A DNA stretch of 64,000 bases from DATAEY01 sp045805565 (GTDB taxonomy: Bacteria > Actinomycetota > Thermoleophilia > Solirubrobacterales > Solirubrobacteraceae), in NCBI GenBank assembly GCA_045805565.1, contig JBJMKZ010000022.1, positions 124,001 to 188,000 on the forward strand, in the 5' to 3' direction. Shown in pieces: positions 46,357 through 54,691 of the stretch. The position numbers were made by a program, and so were the translations under genes. Below the pieces are notes generated by a model that saw only the letters and a list, made by a program, of their open reading frames with translations, made no database searches and had not been told where the DNA came from. Position 1 is the stretch's first letter; each line of letters starts with the position of its first letter.

Positions 46357-47118
46357 TCAGTGCCCGCGGGCGTGCAGGAAGCGGACGAACGCGCCCTCGA
46401 AGTCGAGATCGGAGGCACCCACCTCGATCTCGAGCTCGCGGGCCGTGCCCGTGAACAGGAGCTCGCCGTCGGCCAGGACCAGCACCCGGTCCGCGTGGCG
46501 CTCGGCCTCCTGCACGTTGTGGGTCGAGTAGAGGACCGTGGTCCCACGGTCGCCCAGCGCGCCGATGAACTCCCACAGGCGCTCACGCTGGCGGGGGTCG
46601 AGTGCGGACGACGGCTCGTCCGCCAGCAGCACGGCCGGGTCCGCCAGCAGCCCGATGGCGACGTTGACCCGCTGGCGGTTCCCGCTCGACAGGGTCGCCA
46701 GCTCGTCCCCCGCGCGGTCGGCGAGGCCCGTCTGCTCGAGCATCCCGGTCACGACCCGCTCGGAATCGGCGACCCGCTCGAGCCGGGCGAACAGGCGCAG
46801 GTTCTCGGCCACCGAGAGCTTGGAGTACACGGCGGCGTGCTGGGGCACCCAGCCGACGTCCCCGTCGGGTACCTGGAGGCTCCCCTCGTCGGGCGACTGG
46901 ATGCCCGCGAGGATCGAGAGCAGCGTCGTCTTTCCGGCGCCGTTGGGGCCGATCACGGCGACCAGCTCGCCCGGCATCACCTCGAAGCTGACGTCGCGCA
47001 GCGCGGGCCGGCCACCGTAGCGCTTGCCCACCCCGCGTGCCGCCACGGCCGGAGAGGGGACGGAGCCGGCGGTGGCGCGCTCGAACGGCGGGGCGGGTCC
47101 GGTGTCCGTTCGGGCCAT
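46357..47118 (-). CDS. ABC transporter ATP-binding protein with atypical signature motif
   Basis: ATPase of the exporter encoded downstream. The 253-residue protein has a ~25-residue N-terminal extension and Walker A Gly-Pro-Asn-Gly-Ala-Gly-Lys-Thr-Thr. The Q loop is Val-Pro-Gln-His, Walker B Leu-Leu-Ala-Asp-Glu-Pro, and the switch His is in Ser-Thr-His-Asn-Val. The signature motif reads Leu-Ser-Ser-Gly-Asn, not Leu-Ser-Gly-Gly-Gln. The ATG lies 7 nt after a TAGCCT hexamer that overlaps the AI-2E gene stop, so it probably has its own leaderless promoter. Confidence 0.93.
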   Translation of the reverse strand: MARTDTGPAPPFERATAGSVPSPAVAARGVGKRYGGRPALRDVSFEVMPGELVAVIGPNGAGKTTLLSILAGIQSPDEGSLQVPDGDVGWVPQHAAVYSKLSVAENLRLFARLERVADSERVVTGMLEQTGLADRAGDELATLSSGNRQRVNVAIGLLADPAVLLADEPSSALDPRQRERLWEFIGALGDRGTTVLYSTHNVQEAERHADRVLVLADGELLFTGTARELEIEVGASDLDFEGAFVRFLHARGH

Positions 47119-47125
47119 CCCGCCC

Positions 47126-47131
47126 AGGCTA
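47126..47131 (-). promoter_or_regulatory. Putative -10 box TAGCCT overlapping the AI-2E gene stop codon
   Basis: On the minus strand TAGCCT ends 7 nt before ATG 47118. Its TAG is the stop codon of the upstream gene. Confidence 0.5.
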
Positions 47132-48523
47132 CCCGCCGGCCGGCACGCGCGGCCGCAATGCCACGCCGCACGAGCGGCAGAAGGCGTCGCCCGGGCCGGG
47201 CTCGGCTCCGCACTCCGGACACGGCGCCGCCAGGGGGCCATCGGGCACCTGGCCCCCGCCAGTGACCACGGCCACCGGGTCGGTGTTGCCCCACGGCTCG
47301 AGGACGAGGTGGCGCCGGAGGTACAGCAGCGTCTCGCGGGCCACCGCGGCGAGGGGCAGCGCGATGAAGGCGCCCAGGATCCCGTACAGCTCGGCGCCCA
47401 GCAGCAGCGCGAAGATGACCAGCAGCGGGTTGATGCGCAGCGAGTGCCCGAACACCTGCGGCGCGACGACATGGCCCTCGAGCTGCTGGATGGCCACGAA
47501 CAGGAGCACGACCCAGATGGCGGTCAGCGGGTCCTGGAACAGAGCCACCAGCACTGGCGGCAACGCCCCTAGTGTGGGGCCGACGTACGGAACCAGCTCC
47601 ATGAACGCAAAGAAGATCCCGAAGAACAGCGCGTAGCGCTTGCCGTCGGGGAAGATCCCCACCGCTCCGAACACCCACAGCGCGACCCCCACGCTCAGGC
47701 CCATGATCAGCGAGAACAGCAGCTGCCCGCGGACGTATCCGGAGACCGCCTTCTGCGCTCGCAGCGCGTAGTCGTCCTCGGGCGATCCGTCCCCCGGCGG
47801 CATCACCGAGCGCACCACCCTCCCGATCCGCTCCGCATAGAGCAGCATGTAGATCGAGATGACGATCACCAGCACCAGGCCCAGGCCGGTCTCGACCACC
47901 CGCGTCAGCAGGTCCTGGCCAAAGGCGATCAGGCTGCCCGAGCCGCTGAGCACCTTGCTCTGCAGGGTGGTCAGGGCGGTCTCGCCCTGGCGCTTGACCT
48001 GCACCCCGAGGCCATGGCGGTCCAGCCAGCCCTGTGCCGACGCCAGCGACCGGTTGGCGGAGTCCACCAGCGACGGAACGTCCCTCTGGAACGACCGCAC
48101 CTGGTTGCTGATCGGGTCGACGAGCAGCACCCCGGTGCCGGCCACCGCCGTGAAGAAGCTGACGTACACGGCGAACACGACCAGCCCGCGCGGCAGGCGC
48201 AGCCGCCCCGCGCCGAGCGGCCGCTGGACCAGCTTCACCAGCGGATTGAGGATCAGCGCGATGACGGTGGCGACGAGGAAGATCAGCAGTGCCGTTCCCC
48301 CGGCCCGCGCCAGGCTCCAGATCCCCAGCACTCCGAGCGGCAGCATCACCAGCTGGACCCAGCGCGGAACCACCACCGGCTCGGCCCGCCCCGGCGGGGG
48401 CGTCATCTCCGCCTCGGGAGGACCGAGGTGCTCGTGCGGGCCCGGTGGCTCCCGCTCGCGATCCGGATCGAGCAACGGCTCGTCAGGCACGCGCTGGTCC
48501 TCGGGTTCGCCCATCTGGGTCAC
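47129..48523 (-). CDS. AI-2E family transporter with C-terminal zinc ribbon
   Basis: A 464-residue membrane protein. The N-terminal ~55 residues are acidic and Pro-rich. The AI-2E/PerM core has about eight TM helices with a long soluble segment near 125-200. Pro-Tyr-Val-Gly-Pro-Thr-Leu-Gly near 325 is the family signature. The last ~40 residues hold two Cys-x-x-Cys pairs (Cys-Pro-Glu-Cys and Cys-Arg-Ser-Cys), a double zinc ribbon not usual in this family. Family members export small molecules or act as Na+/H+ antiporters. The start may be GTG 48523 or ATG 48514. Confidence 0.88.
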   Translation of the reverse strand: MTQMGEPEDQRVPDEPLLDPDREREPPGPHEHLGPPEAEMTPPPGRAEPVVVPRWVQLVMLPLGVLGIWSLARAGGTALLIFLVATVIALILNPLVKLVQRPLGAGRLRLPRGLVVFAVYVSFFTAVAGTGVLLVDPISNQVRSFQRDVPSLVDSANRSLASAQGWLDRHGLGVQVKRQGETALTTLQSKVLSGSGSLIAFGQDLLTRVVETGLGLVLVIVISIYMLLYAERIGRVVRSVMPPGDGSPEDDYALRAQKAVSGYVRGQLLFSLIMGLSVGVALWVFGAVGIFPDGKRYALFFGIFFAFMELVPYVGPTLGALPPVLVALFQDPLTAIWVVLLFVAIQQLEGHVVAPQVFGHSLRINPLLVIFALLLGAELYGILGAFIALPLAAVARETLLYLRRHLVLEPWGNTDPVAVVTGGGQVPDGPLAAPCPECGAEPGPGDAFCRSCGVALRPRVPAGG

Positions 48524-48576
48524 ATCCGCGTCGGGTGACTTCAGGGTAGGGGATACGTCGTGAAGCGGGACGGCGG

Positions 48577-49362
48577 ATGAGGCTGCTGTTCATCGGCGAC
48601 GTGGTCGGCGGGATCGGCCGGCGCACGCTGCGCGCCCTGCTGCCGCAGCTGCGCGATCGCCACGAGCCCGACCTGGTGGTGGTCAATGGCGAGAACGCGG
48701 CGGGCGGAGTGGGCATCACGCCCCGCGTCGCCGACGAGATCTTCGCAATGGGGGTGGATGCGGTGACCCTCGGCAACCACACCTACCGCCACCGCGAGAT
48801 CTACCGCTACCTGGACGAGGAGCCGCGGATCGTGCGCCCGGCGAACTACCTGCACAGCCAGCCCGGCCGGGGAAGCTGCGTGGTCGAGCGCGACGGGATC
48901 CGACTGGGTGTCGTCAACCTGAGCGGCAACCTGTTCCTGCAGGCGGGGCGGCCCGCGTTCGTGGAGATCGACGCGGTGCTGAGCGGGCTGAACGGCAAGG
49001 TGGACCACGTGGTGGTCGACATGCACGCCGAGGCGACGAGCGAGAAGGTCGGGATGGGCTGGCACCTCGACGGGCGGGTGACCGCCGTGGTGGGGACCCA
49101 CACCCACGTCCCGACCGCCGATGCCCGCGTGCTGCCCGGCGGGACCGCCTACATCACCGACGTCGGGATGACCGGTCCGCGCGGCGGCGTGATCGGCGTC
49201 AAGACCGAGCAGGCGCTCGAGGCGCTCAGCAAGCAGATGCCGGTCCGCTTCGAGACCGCCGAGGACGACCCGTGGCTGATGGCGGTGCTGGTCATCGCGA
49301 CCGAACCGATGCGGGCGGACTCGATCGAGCCGCTCCTGCTGCCGGCCCCGGGCGTGCACTGA
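48577..49362 (+). CDS. YmdB-type metallophosphoesterase (TIGR00282 family)
   Basis: In Bacillus the homologue is a 2',3'-cyclic nucleotide phosphodiesterase affecting motility and biofilm choices. The 261-residue protein has all metal-binding motifs of the family: Gly-Asp-Val-Val-Gly near 7, Asn-Gly-Glu-Asn near 38, Gly-Asn-His near 66, Asp-Met-His near 148, and Gly-Thr-His-Thr-His-Val near 172. It is divergent from the AI-2E gene and convergent with the glycosyltransferase gene. ATG 48577 has GGCGG just before it. Confidence 0.93.
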   Translation: MRLLFIGDVVGGIGRRTLRALLPQLRDRHEPDLVVVNGENAAGGVGITPRVADEIFAMGVDAVTLGNHTYRHREIYRYLDEEPRIVRPANYLHSQPGRGSCVVERDGIRLGVVNLSGNLFLQAGRPAFVEIDAVLSGLNGKVDHVVVDMHAEATSEKVGMGWHLDGRVTAVVGTHTHVPTADARVLPGGTAYITDVGMTGPRGGVIGVKTEQALEALSKQMPVRFETAEDDPWLMAVLVIATEPMRADSIEPLLLPAPGVH

Positions 49363-49363
49363 C

Positions 49364-51208
49364 CTACGCCGCGGCGACCGGCTCCGGCTCGCGGGCGTCG
49401 GCGGGCCGGCGGCCGGGCTCCGAGCCTCCCGTGGTGGGCCCGGAGAGCACGGCCACCATCGCCAGGGGGAAGAACCAGACGATGTAGAGGTAGAACCAGT
49501 GCGTGACCCCGAGCTGGATCGCTATCAGCACGGCGGCAGCGAGGGCCGCGAGGCTCGCCAGGTCGCGGCGCCGGGGGACGAACGCCACCGCCGCGGCCAG
49601 CGCCAGCGCCCCAACCTGGACCGCGGTCTGCACGCCCCCGAGACCGCCGACCAGACCCCAGATCGAGAACGGCGACTCCCGGGTGCCCTGGTAGGCCACG
49701 GTGCGCTGCCAGAACAGCGCGGCGCCGCCGTCCAGCAGCACCGGCGCGAACGCGATCGCCGCGGCCGCCACGAAGCCCGCGCAGAACAGCGCCAGGCAGC
49801 GGCCGGTCCCCGAGCGTTGAGCCCGGGGCCGGTAGAGGCCGAACAGGGGCGCGAGCGCGAGGGGGGCGAACTTGGTCAGAGCCGCCAGGGCCACGACGGC
49901 GCCGCGGGCGGCGGGGCGCCCGGCCACAACCAGGGCGGCCACCAGCAGGACCGAGACCAGCGAGTCGTTGCTGTTGGAGTTCGCTGCGAACAGCGTGAAC
50001 GGGTACGCGGCCCAGGCGTAGGCCAGCGCGATCCCCAGCGTCGGCCCCCTGATGCGGCGGCCGAGCACCAGCAGCAGCAGCATGGTCAGGAGGTCGAACG
50101 CCACTGCCGCGCCGTGGGCCGCCGGCAGATCGTCCCAGCGCCCACTCCAGGGCCAGATTCGCTCGAACGGGACGTATGCGTAGTAGACGAAGGGACCGTA
50201 CGTGTCCCCGTGTCCGTTGTCGCGCGGGAAGTTGTGGTAAATCCGCTCGCCGTGGACGAGGCGGTTCGCGCCGATGACTCCCGCGTAGCCGACGTCGATC
50301 ACGTTCGAGTTGACGACGTTGAGGCCGACGCGAAAGCCGATCAGGAAGACGAGCGCGACCGCAAGCCACGACGCCGGCACCATCACCGCCGGTCGCGCCG
50401 GCGCGGTGGCATCGGGGTCCCGCGCCCGGACGCGCGCGATCTGGACCATGCGGACCAGGAGGTACAGGAGCGGCGGATACGCGAGCGGGACCGAGGCGCC
50501 GATGTTCCCGTGGCTGAAGAAGGCCAGCGAGACCGAGAAGCCGGTCAGTGCCAGGAGGTCGAGATGGCGAAGGCACAGCAGCCGGCGGCGGTCCACGAAG
50601 GGGGCGACGAACAACAACAGCAGGGGGATCCACACGTACAGGGCGGTCGCTTGCCGGCCGAAGGCGCCGGGGTAGCCGCGCGCCATCGTCCAGGCGACCT
50701 GGAAGCCGCTCCAGGACTCCAGCACCGCGCCGCTGCGGTCGTCGATCAGCACCTGGGCGACCTCCTGGCGCTGTGACGACGCCTGGCCCCGGCGCGGAGC
50801 GGTGAAGTAGGAGACCTGCCAGCGCCGCGGCCCCTTCGTGTAGGCCGTGGGGGTGGCACCGGGATGGCGGCGCAGCGTCGCCACCACGGTCGGATCTCGT
50901 GCGGCGATCCGCAGCACGTCCCGCGCCGAGCGGATGTGTCCGGGCGGCGGACGGTCCTGGCTGGCGGGGGTGACCAGCCGATTGGGATCGGTCGCCACTC
51001 CCCGGTGAGCGGCCGTGCCGCTGGTCGAGCCTGCCGCCCGGCTCCCGGCCCCCGCGGCGAGGGCCGCGGTGGGGAGCCCGAGCGCGCAGGCCGCGGCCAG
51101 GACGGCCGCGGCCGCCTTCGGGCGCCGAGACGCAGGCTCGTGTTCGCCGCGCGGGCTCAGAGGCCGAAGTGTGCCCGCACCATCGGCTCCACGTCGCGCA
51201 CCGACCAC
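49364..51208 (-). CDS. GT-C-type membrane glycosyltransferase with N-terminal extracytoplasmic domain
   Basis: A 614-residue protein with a signal-like hydrophobic stretch (about 30-55) and an outer segment (about 60-155) that looks PepSY-like (Ile-Asp-Asp-Arg-Ser-Gly-Ala-Val-Leu-Glu). About eleven TM helices follow. An outer-loop Asp-Thr-Tyr-Gly-Pro-Phe-Val-Tyr-Tyr motif is typical of GT-C/GT87-like transferases. GTG 51208 overlaps the upstream phosphodiesterase by 52 nt; an ATG at 51259 is also in frame. Overlap with that gene suggests a shared envelope role. Confidence 0.65.
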   Translation of the reverse strand: MVGARRGADGAGTLRPLSPRGEHEPASRRPKAAAAVLAAACALGLPTAALAAGAGSRAAGSTSGTAAHRGVATDPNRLVTPASQDRPPPGHIRSARDVLRIAARDPTVVATLRRHPGATPTAYTKGPRRWQVSYFTAPRRGQASSQRQEVAQVLIDDRSGAVLESWSGFQVAWTMARGYPGAFGRQATALYVWIPLLLLFVAPFVDRRRLLCLRHLDLLALTGFSVSLAFFSHGNIGASVPLAYPPLLYLLVRMVQIARVRARDPDATAPARPAVMVPASWLAVALVFLIGFRVGLNVVNSNVIDVGYAGVIGANRLVHGERIYHNFPRDNGHGDTYGPFVYYAYVPFERIWPWSGRWDDLPAAHGAAVAFDLLTMLLLLVLGRRIRGPTLGIALAYAWAAYPFTLFAANSNSNDSLVSVLLVAALVVAGRPAARGAVVALAALTKFAPLALAPLFGLYRPRAQRSGTGRCLALFCAGFVAAAAIAFAPVLLDGGAALFWQRTVAYQGTRESPFSIWGLVGGLGGVQTAVQVGALALAAAVAFVPRRRDLASLAALAAAVLIAIQLGVTHWFYLYIVWFFPLAMVAVLSGPTTGGSEPGRRPADAREPEPVAAA

Positions 51209-52650
51209 TGGGTTCGAGCCGAGGGCGACGGGCCGCCGCCGGACCACAGCAGCGGGCACAGCGAGTCGTCGCGATGGAGGGAGCCATGGCTGCCGCCCCC
51301 GAGGTGCCCGGCGCCGCCCCAGTCGACGAACTCGAATCCGGGCGCCGCCGAGAGCAGCACGTCTCCCGCGTTCGGGCAGTGCAGCGCCGACCAGGCGCGT
51401 CCGAGCGGGTCGGGGTAGTCATCGCTGACCAGGACGCCGTCCTCCAGGCGCGCGCCGACCACCTCCAGGTCGCCCGCCACACGCCACCGCTCGCCGCGCA
51501 GGTCGGCGACCTCGCCGGCCGGCGCGAAGCGCAGACGCCCGGCGTCGCCCGCGATCACCGCCTCTCCGTTCTGCCGCCACAGGGCGTGGTCGACGGCGTC
51601 GGACTCCAGCGCCGCCTCCACCACGTCGTCCACCACGCCGGCGCGCAGGTCCGGGTGCAGCGCGTACACCATCGCCGCCCGCTGGCCGGGGCACAGCGCC
51701 ACCTCCGCCTCCTCGGGCACCGGGTCGTCGGGTCTCAGCACCCGCCAGCCCGAGACCAGGTCCTCGAGCAGGATGGGCGAGTCGACCTGCGAGTGGGCGT
51801 GGTCGGCCAGCACGATCAGCGCGTGCTCGGACAGGAATTTCTCGCTCCCCCCGCCCGCCTCCATCACCCGTTCGAGCTGGCGGTCGGCGAGCTCCACCGA
51901 CGTGAGCTGGGCCTCCGGTCCGCGCCGGTGCGACCAGGCGTCGTTGTCGGGCAGCGAGAGGAGCAGGAAGTCGAACAGGTCGTGCTCTACCAGGTAGGCG
52001 CCCACGCAGCCCGCGTGCGCGTCCCGGGCGCCCGGCAGCCCCAGCTGGGAGCGGCACCCGGTCGGGCGCGAGGCGAACAGGTCAGCGTAGAACAGCTCCT
52101 GCGGGCCGTAGACGGCGTGGCGGAACAGCGTCGCCCCCACCAGCCGGGCCAGCGCGCTCTCCGCGCTGACCGCGTGGCGGTGGCGCCCCCGGTACACCAT
52201 GAACGTGGTACCCGCCGTGCGCAGGCCGGCGTCGTCCAGCGACTCGAACAGGGTGGGCGTGCGGCGGGAGAGGTGCGCGAGGTTGAGGTTGTAGATCGTG
52301 TCGGTGAGCGAGCGCTGGATCCCGAACGCCCGGGTGGCCGGGAGGCTCGAGCCGTATTCCACGTAGCGCGCCTCGCCGCGGTGGAACCAGTTCATCGCCG
52401 GGATCCCGTGCCGGTCGGGACCCACGCCGGTGGCGATCGTGGAGGTGCAGACCGGCGTCACCGACGGGAACGCCGACACGCAGTCATCGACGTAGACGCC
52501 CCGCTCCATCACGCGGGCCAGCGCCGGCGTCCGCCCGTCCTTCACCCCGCGCGCGAGGATCTCCGGCCGCAGGCCGTCGATCACCGCCAGGATCAGCTTC
52601 TTGGCGAAGCCCCGCCTCGCCGTGCCGCCGCGGCCGCGCCTGGCGCTCAC
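51157..52650 (-). CDS. Alkaline-phosphatase-superfamily phosphodiesterase / nucleotide pyrophosphatase
   Basis: A 497-residue protein without a signal peptide. Motifs of the type I phosphodiesterase group are present: Val-Ile-Asp-Gly-Leu-Arg-Pro near 24 (metal Asp), Phe-Pro-Ser-Val-Thr-Pro-Val-Cys...Thr-Gly (nucleophile region), His-Gly-Ile-Pro, Leu-Pro-Asp-Asn-Asp near 265 and Ala-Asp-His-Ala-His. The usual Lys-Thr-Phe-Pro of NPPs reads Ser-Ala-Phe-Pro, so which hydroxyl is the nucleophile is unclear. GTG 52650 overlaps the DUF4126 stop. Substrate unknown. Confidence 0.85.
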   Translation of the reverse strand: MSARRGRGGTARRGFAKKLILAVIDGLRPEILARGVKDGRTPALARVMERGVYVDDCVSAFPSVTPVCTSTIATGVGPDRHGIPAMNWFHRGEARYVEYGSSLPATRAFGIQRSLTDTIYNLNLAHLSRRTPTLFESLDDAGLRTAGTTFMVYRGRHRHAVSAESALARLVGATLFRHAVYGPQELFYADLFASRPTGCRSQLGLPGARDAHAGCVGAYLVEHDLFDFLLLSLPDNDAWSHRRGPEAQLTSVELADRQLERVMEAGGGSEKFLSEHALIVLADHAHSQVDSPILLEDLVSGWRVLRPDDPVPEEAEVALCPGQRAAMVYALHPDLRAGVVDDVVEAALESDAVDHALWRQNGEAVIAGDAGRLRFAPAGEVADLRGERWRVAGDLEVVGARLEDGVLVSDDYPDPLGRAWSALHCPNAGDVLLSAAPGFEFVDWGGAGHLGGGSHGSLHRDDSLCPLLWSGGGPSPSARTQWSVRDVEPMVRAHFGL

Positions 52651-53237
52651 CGCAGGATGCGCAGGCCGGCGTACTTGCGCTCGTCGCGCCGGCGCCCGCG
52701 CACCAGCAATACCACCGCCGCCGCGAGCGCCAGCAGCGACACCGGGGGGACCAGCACGGCCGCGGCGGCGAGGGCCAGCGCCAGCCCCTCCAGGTAGATG
52801 ACCAGCGCCGCGCGCGCCTCGGAGTCCAGCCGGGCGGCGGCGCGGCCGAACAGGTTGCGCGCCGCCGCCTGCGCAAGGGCGGCGCAGGCGACTCCGGCCA
52901 CCAGTCCGGGCCAGGCGAGCCTCCCCTCGTCGGCCAGCGAGCCGGCGAACTCCAGGGCGCCCACCCCGATGCCCACGCCGCCCACCGTCGCCGCGAGGGC
53001 GCCGGGGCCCAGCGCCGGTCCGCCGCGGCGGCGCTCGATCACCGTCACCACCACCAGGCCGATCGCCGCCGCCAGCATGAAGGCCGGCCTCTCCAGGAAC
53101 GCGTAGTCGGTGCCGTCGAAATCGAGCCCTCGGGCGCCACCCGCCAGGGCGCCCGCGAGCAGGACCGGGAGGAAGGGACGCACGCCGCAGGCCGCGGCCA
53201 GGCCGGCTCCCTGGCAGATGACTAGGAAGGTGTCCAT
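52647..53237 (-). CDS. DUF4126 domain membrane protein
   Basis: A 196-residue protein with about five hydrophobic helices. The start Asp-Thr-Phe-Leu-Val-Ile-Cys-Gln-Gly-Ala-Gly-Leu-Ala-Ala-Ala-Cys-Gly-Val-Arg-Pro-Phe is typical of DUF4126, and the C-terminus is basic. Function is unknown. ATG 53237 faces the divergent aminotransferase gene with only 17 bp between start codons. It is the first gene of an operon with the phosphodiesterase and glycosyltransferase (GTGA overlap). Confidence 0.85.
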   Translation of the reverse strand: MDTFLVICQGAGLAAACGVRPFLPVLLAGALAGGARGLDFDGTDYAFLERPAFMLAAAIGLVVVTVIERRRGGPALGPGALAATVGGVGIGVGALEFAGSLADEGRLAWPGLVAGVACAALAQAAARNLFGRAAARLDSEARAALVIYLEGLALALAAAAVLVPPVSLLALAAAVVLLVRGRRRDERKYAGLRILR

Positions 53238-53238
53238 G

Positions 53239-53244
53239 TAGCGT
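53239..53244 (+). promoter_or_regulatory. Possible -10 box TAGCGT of the aminotransferase gene
   Basis: TAGCGT lies 10 nt before ATG 53255 within the 17-bp divergent gap, so its -35 region would lie inside the DUF4126 gene. Confidence 0.35.
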
Positions 53245-53254
53245 TGAGGGCCGC

Positions 53255-54691
53255 ATGACCTTAGACGACGGGCCCAGGAACCCCGGCCTGCCCGGCGAAC
53301 GCTCTCCGATGGGCCAACGGCGGCGCTCCACAAGCCGGGACCTCGAGCGTTACGCGGCCCTGTTCGCCGAGCGAACGAAGGTCATGAAGTCCTCCGCGAT
53401 GCGTGACCTGATGGCGATCACCGAGCGCGACGACGTGATCTCGCTGGCCGGCGGCCTGCCGGACACCTCGACCTTCCCGCCCGACTCCTATGCCGCGCTG
53501 ATGAAGACGGTCGCCGCCGAGTCCTGCGCCCGGGCGCTCCAGTACGCCCCCACCGAGGGGCTCGAGGTCGTCAAGCGTTGCATCGTCGAGGTCATGGCCG
53601 CGGAGGGCATCGGCGGGATCGATTCCGAGCACCTGCTGGTGACGAGCGGCGGTCAGCAGGTCATCGACCTGGTGTGCAAGACGCTGATCGACCCGGGCGA
53701 CGTGATCGTGGCCGAGGCCCCGACCTACCCGGGCGCCGTTCCCGCCTTCTCGGCCTACCAGGCCGAGGTGGTGCAGGTCGAGACGGATCGCGACGGGATG
53801 CGGGTGGAGGAGCTCGAGGACAGGCTCGACCGCCTGGAGTCGGCCGGCAGGCGGCCCAAGTTCGTGTACACGATTCCCAACTTCCAGAACCCGGCCGGCG
53901 TGACCATGTCGCTGCCACGGCGCGAGCGGCTGGTCCGGATCGCCCATCGCCGCGAGCTGCTCGTCCTGGAGGACAACCCGTACGGGCTGCTGCGCTACGA
54001 GGGCGATCCCGACCCCACCCTGCGCGAGCTCGACGGGGGCGAGTTCGTCATCTACCTGGGGACGTTCTCCAAGATCCTCTCGCCCGGGATCCGCCTGGGC
54101 TGGGCCGAGGCGCCCCGGCCCGTTCTGGAGAAGATGAACATCGGCAAGCAGGCGGCCGACCTGTGCTCGTCGTCGATGACCCAGCACTTCGTCGCCGCCT
54201 ACTTCGACCAGGGGCGCTGGCAGGAGTACCTGCGCTCGCTGACCGAGATCTACCGGCGCCGTCGCGACACGATGCTCGACGCGCTCGCCGAGCACTTCCC
54301 GGCGCAGGCCACCTGGACGCACCCGCAGGGCGGGCTGTTCATCTGGGCGACGATGCCCGACTACATCGACACCACCGACCTGCTGGCCAGGGGGCTGTCG
54401 GAGAACGTGGCCTTCGTCCCCGGACGGGCGGCCTACCTAGATGGCCGGGGCGGCTCCTCGATGCGGCTCAACTTCTCGGGCGTCAGCGACGACGACATTC
54501 GTGAGGGCGTGCGCCGCATCGGCAAGGTGTTGCGCGAGCAGGTCGGCCTGTACGGCACCCTGACCGGCGTCCAGCCGGCGGCGCGCCCGGCGGCGCCGGC
54601 GCCGGCTCCGCCCGACCCGGCGCTCGTCGACGTGCTGCAGCTGCCGCGCCGGCGGCGCGGTGGCGCGGGGCGGGCCGGCGGCGGGGCGTGA
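53255..54691 (+). CDS. Class I/II PLP aminotransferase (2-aminoadipate/LysN-like)
   Basis: A 478-residue fold-type I enzyme. After a ~45-residue variable start come Ile-Ser-Leu-Ala-Gly-Gly-Leu-Pro-Asp near 69, Thr-Ser-Gly-Gly-Gln-Gln near 132, Asn-Phe-Gln-Asn-Pro-Ala-Gly (substrate/PLP Asn), Asp-Asn-Pro-Tyr-Gly and the PLP lysine in Gly-Thr-Phe-Ser-Lys. This set fits the MocR-like/LysN group without the DNA-binding domain. The last ~55 residues are Pro/Ala/Arg-rich and extra to the family. It overlaps ddl by 4 nt (GTGA); D-amino acid supply to Ddl is conceivable but unproven. Confidence 0.9.
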   Translation: MTLDDGPRNPGLPGERSPMGQRRRSTSRDLERYAALFAERTKVMKSSAMRDLMAITERDDVISLAGGLPDTSTFPPDSYAALMKTVAAESCARALQYAPTEGLEVVKRCIVEVMAAEGIGGIDSEHLLVTSGGQQVIDLVCKTLIDPGDVIVAEAPTYPGAVPAFSAYQAEVVQVETDRDGMRVEELEDRLDRLESAGRRPKFVYTIPNFQNPAGVTMSLPRRERLVRIAHRRELLVLEDNPYGLLRYEGDPDPTLRELDGGEFVIYLGTFSKILSPGIRLGWAEAPRPVLEKMNIGKQAADLCSSSMTQHFVAAYFDQGRWQEYLRSLTEIYRRRRDTMLDALAEHFPAQATWTHPQGGLFIWATMPDYIDTTDLLARGLSENVAFVPGRAAYLDGRGGSSMRLNFSGVSDDDIREGVRRIGKVLREQVGLYGTLTGVQPAARPAAPAPAPPDPALVDVLQLPRRRRGGAGRAGGGA

